Positions 53,812 through 64,000 of a DNA stretch of 64,000 nucleotides are shown here, piece by piece; position 1 is the first letter of the stretch, and each line of letters opens with the position of its first letter. The stretch comes from Amorphochlora amoebiformis. Lineage: Eukaryota > Cercozoa > Chlorarachniophyceae. Under the pieces are notes generated by a model that saw nothing but the letters and a program-made list of their open reading frames with translations, was not told the DNA's origin and made no database searches. The stretch is from assembly GCA_054601695.1 (NCBI GenBank), contig BAAHQB010000043.1:682001-746000 (forward strand), given 5' to 3'. The translations under genes and the position numbers were made by a program.

Positions 53812-53902
53812 CACATATTACATTTGGTACCAGTAACCCGTCCAACCATTGCGCTGTCTATACCGTACAGTGGAATATCACTTGCCTAGTATATGTGTAC
53901 GA

Positions 53903-53960
<58 letters not shown>

Positions 53961-54022
53961 GTACACATATAACGAAAAATCGAAACTGTGATTCCGTATT
54001 ACATCAAAATTCAACTCTATAC

Positions 54023-54058
<36 letters not shown>

Positions 54059-54090
54059 GTTTATATATGTATATATGTGTATATGTATAA

Positions 54091-54121
<31 letters not shown>

Positions 54122-54139
54122 CAATATATATATATAAAA

Positions 54140-54189
<50 letters not shown>

Positions 54190-54228
54190 TATATTATATG
54201 CTATCATACATATGTACATGTATGTATG

Positions 54229-54308
<80 letters not shown>

Positions 54309-54315
54309 TATATAT

Positions 54316-54346
<31 letters not shown>

Positions 54347-54585
54347 ATTGAAAGCATAACTAAAAACCGTATTACATCGAGATTCAGCTCCCTGTTGACA
54401 CCATAGTTCTCCTATAGTTGTAATATGTTATATATATATATATATATATATGTAGCAATATAATACATATACAATATACATGTGTATATATATGCATATA
54501 TACATATATAATATATATATTCATATATATATATATATATGTATATATGTATATCTTTTAGTGGAAATGTACGATCTAAACATAC

Positions 54586-54647
<62 letters not shown>

Positions 54648-54660
54648 AAAAATGTATAGA

Positions 54661-54691
<31 letters not shown>

Positions 54692-54715
54692 ATATATATA
54701 TCTATATATATTCCC
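53570..54715. repeat. TA microsatellite complex
   Basis: (TA)n with two unique islands (53820-53900, 53965-54020). The words ACCGTATTACAT/CCGTATTACATC recur near 53993 and 54366 (TTCCGTATTACATCAAAATTC and ACCGTATTACATCGAGATTC). Confidence 0.85.
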
Positions 54716-54819
54716 GCCTCGGTATAGTATACTAGTAATCCATAATTTGGCTTTAGATTCGTCCGAATTATGCCACCCGGACAAATTGATTACAACTTGC
54801 TTGGGAGTTAGCAGGACAT

Positions 54820-54893
54820 GGCCACGTGACAGGGTCACGTGACATGGTCACGCATGGTGACGTGACGTGATGGTCATGCGCGGTCACGTGACA
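54820..54893. promoter_or_regulatory. Cluster of CACGTGAC / TGACGTGA motifs
   Basis: Within 74 bp there are three CACGTG cores (54823, 54836 and 54886), a tandem TGACGTGACGTGA at 54858 and two further GGTCACG/GGTCATG words. CACGTG is the E-box/G-box core of bHLH and bZIP factors, and TGACGTGA resembles a bZIP site. The surrounding sequence is unique. Which gene it would serve is unclear. Confidence 0.45.
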
Positions 54894-55098
54894 TCGGAAT
54901 TGTACCAAAGTCTCTTCTTATCTATTTTACCGGAAGCTAAGTAGGAATAGCTTTCGGTGTAGGGTTTCTAGTATCACATGCGTTAACAAGTAAATATGTG
55001 TATGTGTACATATATATATATTGTATACGCGTATATATATATATAAATACGAATACTATACATCTAACTGTATTCGTATTTATATATACGTCTAAAAC

Positions 55099-55149
<51 letters not shown>

Positions 55150-55151
<2 letters not shown>

Positions 55152-55274
55152 CATAAACGTATAAAGTGAAAGCGAGACAGACAGATAAAGTCGATGGGAA
55201 AAATCAAAATAAGTGAATTTGAAGGAGATTGAGAGACCAACCGCCTGGCTACCGCCGTCCCAGCCATAATCCAT
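55150..55274 (-). CDS. Candidate first exon, unknown protein
   Basis: Minus-strand ATG at 55274 reads [20 protein letters not shown] and on into aromatic/hydrophobic sequence before a (TA)n tract. An overlapping ATG at 55267 in another frame reads [19 protein letters not shown] and then a hydrophobic stretch. Both look protein-like, and neither has a clear donor other than GTTTAT near 55155. The plus strand shows a CAG|GTGTGG donor near 55286. Unresolved. Confidence 0.25.
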
Positions 55275-55589
55275 TCCTCCCCTCAGGTGTGGGTCTAACT
55301 GTAACTGCTTGCGCTACATTATGAGATTGTCTAGCGTTAGCGCTACGGTTAGTGTTAGGATTAGGGTTTGGGTTTTATGTATGTATGGAAAAATATATAA
55401 TGTGTAGTATTGTGTATGTATGTATGTATGTATATATATGTGTATTTGTAAAGAATATATATATGTATATTTAGGTATACAGTACATGTATGTATTGATA
55501 TGGATATAGATGTTACCACAAAACACCCATATACAATATATATGTACATATACACATATGATATATATTTAAATTACGTATGTATACTT

Positions 55590-55598
55590 ATATACATA

Positions 55599-55687
<89 letters not shown>

Positions 55688-56310
55688 ACACACACATATT
55701 TATATATATACATCTATGTGTTATATATTTGTATATATTTATATATGTACATATTATGTATATAGATATATAGATGTGATATATGTTTTCAGGTTGATTT
55801 ACGGTTTAAGTAACGTGTTACTAACCGGGATATCACGCTATATGTCTAGCACAAATATATATGATACATGTCTTAGGTATATTATATCCAACAGTACATG
55901 TGTGTATACATCAAATATATATTCACATATATATAAATGTGTAGTATATATATATATATCTAATATATATATATATATATATATATATCCAATATATATA
56001 TATATATATAATATATATATACATATATATATTTATATATCTCTAAGAATAATATATATGTATTTATATATATATATATATAATATATATATTATATATA
56101 TTTTTTCATATAACATTTTTTACATATGTAGATATATTGATTACAAGATATATATTTATATATATATATATATAATATATATATAATATATATATATATA
56201 TACTTTGTTTATATATATATGTATATATATATATATACTATATGTATTAATATATATGTATATACAAACGCATTAACTTAATACATACGCATATATATGT
56301 GACCGTGCAT
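55590..56310. repeat. TA microsatellite complex
   Basis: (TA)n with a unique insert at 55780-55920, which holds no supported exon. Confidence 0.85.
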
Positions 56311-56329
56311 TACATATGTATTATGAATA

Positions 56330-57485
56330 TACCTGAGAATTCACATATAGCACATATATTATTAATATACCTGCTCATAAGCGATACAGATATGTGATAA
56401 TGTAGTACATATGTATTATTAATATGTCTCCACATCAGCGAAACATATATGTGAACATGTATTGTATATATGTCATCAATATGCCTGCATATCAGCAAAA
56501 AGCATATGTGAAAATGTATTACATATATGTTATGAATATACCTGTTTATACGCGATGCGGATATGTTCACATGTAATTGATATATGTTATTAGTATACCT
56601 GCTCATCAGTGGTACATATATGTTCACATGTAGTACATGTATCTAATTAATATGTCGGCTTATCAGCGATAAAGATAGACGAACGTGTAGTACATATATG
56701 TCATTAATATACCTGCATATCCGTGATATAGATATGTGAACATGCAGTACATATATGTTGTTAATATTACCTGCATATCCGCGATATAGATATGTGAACA
56801 TGCAGTACATATATGTCATTAATATACCTGCATATCCGTGATATAGATATGTGAACATACAGTACATGTATGTCATTAATATACTTGCATATCCGTGATA
56901 TAGATATGTGAACATGCAGTACATATATGTCATTAATATACCTGCATATCCGTTATATAGATATGTGAACATACAATACATATATGTCATTAATATACCT
57001 GCATATCCGTTATATAGATATGTGAACATACAGTACATGTATGTCATTAATATACTTGCATATCCGTGATATAGATATGTGAACATGCAATACATATATG
57101 TCATTAATATACCTGCATATCCGTTATATAGATATGTGAACATACAGTACATATATGTTATTAATATTCCCTGCTTATCCGCGATACATATATGCGAACA
57201 TGCAGTACATATATGTCATCAATATACCTGCATATCCATGATATAGATATGTGAACATACAGTACATATATGTTATTAATATTACCTGCATATCCGTGAT
57301 ATAGATATGTGAACATGCTGTACATATATGTCATTAATATACCTGCATATCCGTGATATAGATATGTGAACATGCGGTACATATATGTTATTAATATTAC
57401 CTGCATATCCGTGATATAGATATGTGAACATGCAGTAGATATATGTTATTAATATACCTGCATATGTTATTAGTATTACCTGCTT
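56330..57485. repeat. 57-bp satellite, about 20 tandem copies
   Basis: The unit contains TACATATATGTCATTAATAT, ACCTGCATATCCG and TATAGATATGTGAACATG. Period is 57 bp, with 58-bp variants where an extra T or C gives ATATTACC. Copies on the left (56330-56650) are more diverged; those from 56650 to 57450 are nearly uniform. The period is a multiple of 3, so one minus-strand frame stays open over several copies. Confidence 0.92.
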
Positions 57486-57549
57486 ATCCCCAGCGGAGTC
57501 TTCACCTTCCTGAGTGTTCAGAAGTACATTTTCACAGGTATATACGTTA

Positions 57550-57618
57550 TAAATGTATATATATATATGTATATATATGTATGTACATGTCATATATTTT
57601 ATATATTATTTATTACAA

Positions 57619-57649
<31 letters not shown>

Positions 57650-57986
57650 GATTAAAATGCATATATATATATATATATACATGGATAAATACATATATAC
57701 ATATGCTCATATATCTGCAATATATATACATAAAGATATAATATATATATATATATATATAATAAATAAATATATATATATATATATAAATAAACACACA
57801 CCGACTCATATATGTATTATACATATATATATATATATGTATATATATGTATATATATATGTATAATATATACAGATATATTTACACATATACATATATT
57901 ATAACTATATAATATATAGATATATTTACACATATACATATATCTATATATATATATATATATGTACATATATATATATATATATA

Positions 57987-58017
<31 letters not shown>

Positions 58018-58073
58018 GTATATATCCATAGATATATATATATATACATCTTCAAAATAAGTAGTAACATATG

Positions 58074-58131
<58 letters not shown>

Positions 58132-58234
58132 CTCAACATAACTAGTCAGGTACCTCGATTACGCTATTGTACACACATATAGTATATATATATATATATA
58201 GAATATATATGTATAGATACATATATATATATAT

Positions 58235-58275
<41 letters not shown>
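57550..58275. repeat. TA/CA microsatellite complex
   Basis: (TA)n with a (CA)n run at 57617-57630. A duplicated unique unit, AGGTACCTCGATTACGCTATTGT or close variant, lies at 58148 and 58277 on either side of a TA run. Confidence 0.85.
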
Positions 58276-58354
58276 AAGGAACCTCGATTACGCTATTGTC
58301 GTCGTCTTGTTTCCCATTTGATTCCAACTACCATTACATTAACATCACTTATAA

Positions 58355-58560
58355 TATTCTAACCCTAACCCTAACCCCTCACCCTAACCCTAACCCTACC
58401 ATAACCCTAACCCTAACCCTAACCCTAAGTCTAACCCTAACCCTAACTCTAACCCTAACTCTTAACCCTAACCCTAACCCTAACTCTAACCCTAACTCCT
58501 AACCGTAACCCTAACCAGAGCCCTAACCAGAACCCTAACCCTAACCGTAACCCTAGACCT
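58355..58560 (-). repeat. CCCTAA block
   Basis: CCCTAA with CTCTAA and CCATAA variants, ending at a CCTAGACCTAGATT junction. Confidence 0.9.
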
Positions 58561-58584
58561 AGATTTAAGCCTAACCCTAGGATT

Positions 58585-59215
58585 AGGCTTAGGGTTAGGG
58601 TTAGTGTAAGGGCTGAGGTTAGGGTTAGGGTTTGGGTTCGGTTGAAGGTTAGGGTTACGGTTAAGGGTTAGGGTGAATTAGGAATAGATTAAGCAGGAGC
58701 TTAGGGTTAGGGTTATGATTAGGGTTAGGGTTAGGATGCATATTAGGGATATGATTAGGGTTAGGGTTAGGATGCATATTAGGGATATGATTAGGGTTAG
58801 GGTTAGGATGCATATTAGGGACAAGCCATTCTTAGGGTTAACCCTTAGCGTTCGCGTTAGGGTTAGGGTTACAGTTATATTTGACATTCGGCTTAGGGTT
58901 GACGACAGTTAACATTGTTAGGGCTATTGTTAGGGTCAGGGTGAGGATTAGGTAAGATTAACTCCAACATTTACCCTAAGAAATATATCTTAAGCCCCTA
59001 ACCCTAATCGTAACCCTAATCCTAACCCTGAAACCTTCGGATTAGTGTTAGTGTTAGGGTTTGTTACTTGCAGTGAGGATTAGACATTGAAGTCAGGGTA
59101 ACGGTTAGGCAGTAGTTTGGTTAGTATTTAGATTTTCTGAGGGTTAGGGTTAGAGTTACGGTTAGGGTTAGGGTTAGGGTTAGAGTTACGGTTAGGGTTA
59201 GGGTTAGGGTTTCTG
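58585..59215 (+). repeat. TTAGGG block, opposite orientation to the preceding block
   Basis: Degenerate TTAGGG with a 36-bp sub-repeat (GATGCATATTAGGGATATGA and TTAGGGTTAGGGTTAG), three copies at 58734, 58770 and 58806. A short CCCTAA patch lies at 58990-59025. The cleanest runs are 59140-59210. Confidence 0.9.
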
Positions 59216-59304
59216 GTTTGGAGTGCGACCTTAGGTTTGAGGCCCAGCTTGGCTAAGAATGCTTTCTCTTGCTGTTGTTGGGTTAGGGTCGGAGATGAGG
59301 ATAC

Positions 59305-60105
<801 letters not shown>

Positions 60106-60179
60106 GGGTTGGGGTTATTGAGGCAGATAATTGGGGTTCGATAATCATCACCTGGTCTAAATCGATACGCTGACGTTCG

Positions 60180-60193
60180 GCCTATATATATGT

Positions 60194-60237
<44 letters not shown>

Positions 60238-60352
60238 TTTATATGATATGGCATATTTATATATATATATATATATATTCTGTATAGTATTATATATATA
60301 GATAGGTGAATATATACATGATTATATAAATGTATATATATATATATATATA

Positions 60353-60406
<54 letters not shown>

Positions 60407-60469
60407 TGTATGTGTGGATGTGTACGTGTGTGTGTGTATGTGAGTATATATGTTGTGAATAATACATTG

Positions 60470-60510
<41 letters not shown>

Positions 60511-60627
60511 ATGTATATGCAATTATTTCCTCTCTCCGACCATATCCTCAACTCTAAACCCTAACACTAACACTAACCCTAACCCTAACCATATATATAT
60601 ATATACATATATGCAAATACAGGTATT

Positions 60628-60668
<41 letters not shown>

Positions 60669-60801
60669 TTTATATATTATATGTAAAGGGAGTATATGTA
60701 TATATATATGTGTATATACATTTATGAAAGTACGGTATAATAAATAAATAAATACACATATTTATATATATATGTATACAAACACACACACACATATATA
60801 T

Positions 60802-60832
<31 letters not shown>

Positions 60833-60860
60833 TACATATATATATACATACATACATACA
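60180..60860. repeat. TA microsatellite complex with a small CCCTAA patch
   Basis: (TA)n, a TGTGTG patch at 60425-60440, and CCCTAA/CACTAA units at 60552-60590. Confidence 0.88.
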
Positions 60861-60879
60861 TACATACTCTCTACTTCGG

Positions 60880-61435
60880 GTTAGGATTTGCAATCTCGAC
60901 AATGATTACTTAGGGCTACGAAGCCGTTTTGGCTAACATACTGTTTCGCTTAGCGTTAATGTACGATATATACTGTTAACATTAGGGTTAGCGTACGGTT
61001 AGAGTCACTACTAATGTTCTAGAGTTAATGTTAGGGTTAATGCTAGGGTTAGAGTTAATGTCCAGATTTGGGTAGATTTAGTGTTAGGTGTTAGGGACAC
61101 TTAGGGTAATGCTAGGGTTAGAATAAAACTTAGGGTTACGGAACTTTTAAGGATAATATTAGCGTTAGGGTTAATGTTAGGGTTAGGGATAATATCAGCG
61201 TTAGGGTTAGGGTTAGGGTTAGGGTTAGTGTTAGGGTTAGGGCACTACGCTTAGGACACTGGTGTTAGGGTTAATATTGGGACAAATGTTGGAACTAGGA
61301 TACGGTTAGGGTTACTGTTAGGTTTAGGGTTAGGGTTAGGGTTAGGGTTAGGGTTAGGGTTAGGGGTAGCGCTAAATACGGTGGGGTGTAGTTTGGGTAA
61401 ATATGAGCGTTAGGGTAGGTTAGGGTTATGGTACG
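60880..61435 (+). repeat. Degenerate TTAGGG block
   Basis: TTAGGG and TTAGCG/TTAATG variants; perfect runs at 61198-61225 and 61325-61365. Confidence 0.88.
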
Positions 61436-61499
61436 TTACCTCTTCTTCGGTTACACGAGGGAGACGGACTCTGTGGAGGATGGTAACCTTATAGATATG

Positions 61500-61571
61500 T
61501 ATATGTATGTACATATATATACACACACATATATATATATATATGTATATATATGTATGTATATATGTATA

Positions 61572-61620
<49 letters not shown>

Positions 61621-61710
61621 AAATATGTATATATATATGTATATGCATATATATATATATATATATGTATATCTTTTATAATATATATAAATATATATAA
61701 ATATATACAT
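61500..61710. repeat. TA/TATG microsatellite
   Basis: (TA)n and TATG words; two copies of a TATATGTATATGCATATATA unit. Confidence 0.9.
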
Positions 61711-61714
61711 GTAT

Positions 61715-61995
61715 TATGAGCCTTCCTCTCACTCTCCCTCCCACTATCTCTCTTTTTTCTCTCTCTCTCTCCCCTCTTTCTCTCCATCTCTCTTTCTCTA
61801 TACTCTCGACCTATTCATCTCTTTCTTTCTCTCTTTCTCTCTCTTTCCCGATTAATATTTTCTTCTCAATCTCTCTATTTTCATCTCTCAATCTCTCTCT
61901 CTCTCTTTCCCCCTCTCTCTTTCTCTCTCTCTCTTTCCCTCTCTCTCTCTCTCTTTACCTCTACAATTTTTTTTTTCACTCTCTATCCATTTAAA

Positions 61996-62039
<44 letters not shown>

Positions 62040-62487
62040 TCTCTCTTTCCCTCTAACTCTCTCTTTATCTCTACAATAATTTTTTCAATCCCTCTATCCA
62101 TTCAAATTTCTCTCTCTCTCCTTCTTTCGTTCTCTCTTTCTATCTCTTTTTCTCTTAACTGCTTTCTCTCTCTCTAGAGCTTTCTCCCTCCCTCTCTATC
62201 TCCCTCTTTCTCTCTCTATCTCCCTCTTTCTCTCTCTATCTCTCTCTATCTCTCTCTTTTCTCTCTATCTCTCTCTATCTCTCTCTTTTCTCTCTACAGT
62301 TTTTCTCTCTCTCTCCACGTTTTTCTCTCTCTCTCCGCCTATCTATCTTTTTTTCTCTCTCCCTCTCTCTTCTTCTCTCTCATTCTCTCTCATTCTCTCT
62401 CATTCGCTCTCATTCGCTCTCATTCGCTCTCACTCGCTCTCGCGCTCTTGCTCTCCCTATCTTCTAATCTCTCCTTCTGTTTCTCTC

Positions 62488-62490
<3 letters not shown>
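61715..62490. repeat. About 780-bp polypyrimidine (CT) block
   Basis: (CT)n, TTTC and CCCT words, with a CATTCGCTCT decamer run at 62385-62445 and a duplicated TCTACAAT...TTTTTTCA unit near 61960 and 62071. It is the complement-type counterpart of the polypurine block at 59.3-60.1 kb. Confidence 0.95.
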
Positions 62491-62540
<50 letters not shown>

Positions 62541-62605
62541 AATTAACCTCATAGGATGTATTTTGAGACTTGCAAATGGTCAGGAGCTTATCGAGGAGCT
62601 ATAAA

Positions 62606-62680
<75 letters not shown>

Positions 62681-62929
62681 CATGCGAATTTATATGTATA
62701 TATGTATATATATATATATATATATACATATACCTTCTGAGTTCTAGCCTTAGTTCCATTGACAGCAACTATCCTCATATGTCGCTTTAAACCCTATATA
62801 TATATATATATACATACATATATAAATAAATAAATATAATATACACCTTCTACATATGTACATTTGTATTTTTGCAAATATAATATTGCCTATATATATA
62901 TATTTGTATGTGTATATATATATATGTAT

Positions 62930-62964
<35 letters not shown>

Positions 62965-62980
62965 CTATATGTCTATGTAA

Positions 62981-63043
<63 letters not shown>

Positions 63044-63115
63044 TAAACATATATTACGTACAGAGATACATATTACTATATATACGTACCCATACACGCA
63101 TAAAATATATATAAG

Positions 63116-63179
<64 letters not shown>

Positions 63180-63447
63180 TGTATAGTATTTAAGGTAATA
63201 TATAACCAGATTTTTGGCTTGGGATCCCGGCGCTACCGATGTGAGTTTCTGTATTACAGGAAGAATACGTATATTATTTATTTATTTTTACCTAAAAATA
63301 AAAATATATTTATAAATGTATTTTTGTATACACAAGTACATATAATGTATAAATATACGGATGTGATTTTCTGTGGAAACCGGTACAAGCATGCATGTAC
63401 TATATTATTGATATACGTGTGATAGATATATGTGTATTATATGTAGG

Positions 63448-63495
<48 letters not shown>

Positions 63496-63567
63496 TGTGT
63501 GTATATACTTCCTAGCATATATATATATATGCATAATATGTATTATATATATATATATAATACATAC

Positions 63568-63605
<38 letters not shown>

Positions 63606-63621
63606 CAAATATATACAAATA

Positions 63622-63687
<66 letters not shown>

Positions 63688-63695
63688 AAATACAA

Positions 63696-63737
<42 letters not shown>

Positions 63738-63829
63738 TATATATATATTTGTGTATCTATACCTGTCCAACAAATACAATCCCTATAGGTCCCGGTTCGA
63801 ACTCTACATTGAAAAACGTCTCGTTCTGA

Positions 63830-63902
<73 letters not shown>

Positions 63903-64000
63903 TATATGCATATATATATATATATATCAACAGAGGGATTGGTTCTTCGAAGTAAAATTCCAGCCGAAAATTTACATATATCTGTACATATATATACTCA
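62490..64000. repeat. TA microsatellite complex at the window edge
   Basis: (TA)n with unique islands at 62540-62610, 62735-62795, 63185-63300 and 63770-63830. None gave a splice-bounded exon with a partner. The island at 63215-63245 (TTGGGATCCCGGCG) is too short to judge. Confidence 0.85.

Noticed and set aside
56643-57152. Repeat protein of 19-residue units (YMYCMFTYLYHGYAGILMT type)
   Set aside because: It is the 57-bp satellite read in one frame. The open frame breaks wherever the 58-bp variant occurs, and no start or splice signals exist.

Overview
The window looks like the nuclear genome of a eukaryote, most likely a microbial one. Short islands of mixed sequence sit in an enormous excess of (TA)n-type microsatellite, vertebrate-type TTAGGG/CCCTAA tracts, polypurine/polypyrimidine blocks and satellites. 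Genes use GT-AG introns and the standard code. I cannot name the species. No rRNA, tRNA, CRISPR array or bacterial feature was seen. Because no search tool was available, every gene model was built by hand from splice sites, matching intron phase and, in one case, comparison of two paralogues.

The long open frames in the repeats (runs of Tyr-Ile, Leu-Thr, Arg-Glu, Ser-Leu or Met-Tyr-Thr-Arg) are composition artefacts. The real coding sequence is mostly in small exons (15-300 nt) on the non-repetitive islands, and the repeats lie inside introns. Layout: 1.6-3.2 kb, a minus-strand gene whose introns include telomere-type arrays; 6.0-7.7 kb, two divergent small membrane-protein genes; 14.0-19.1 kb, a plus-strand gene for a basic protein with one hydrophobic segment and a VPxGVxPG-type module; 21.0-22.5 kb, exon fragments; 27.8-31.3 kb, a minus-strand gene for a multi-pass protein loosely like claudins; 31.4-32.2 kb, a tight head-to-head pair of gene starts; 35.7-53.0 kb, two large head-to-head paralogues.

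The main result is that paralogous pair: one gene on the minus strand (about 42.2 to 35.7 kb) and one on the plus strand (about 44.5 to 53.0 kb). Both encode a multi-pass, seven-transmembrane-like membrane protein. Internal exons of 76, 24, 48, 93, 44, 45, 117 and 46 nt match in length, phase and sequence between them. Length differences fall mainly in exons for a hydrophilic loop and the tail. The first exons lie between the two genes and are not resolved; that interval also carries a double GGAATATTCC palindrome.

A second result is a 39-bp element present four times, always inside or beside TTAGGG/CCCTAA tracts. Read on the CCCTAA strand it encodes a conserved C-terminal end (MVLGLRHAE, then stop) with partly codon-like variation, and copies differ in how far homology extends upstream. 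This fits 5'-truncated copies of a telomere-associated retroelement, but that is inference.
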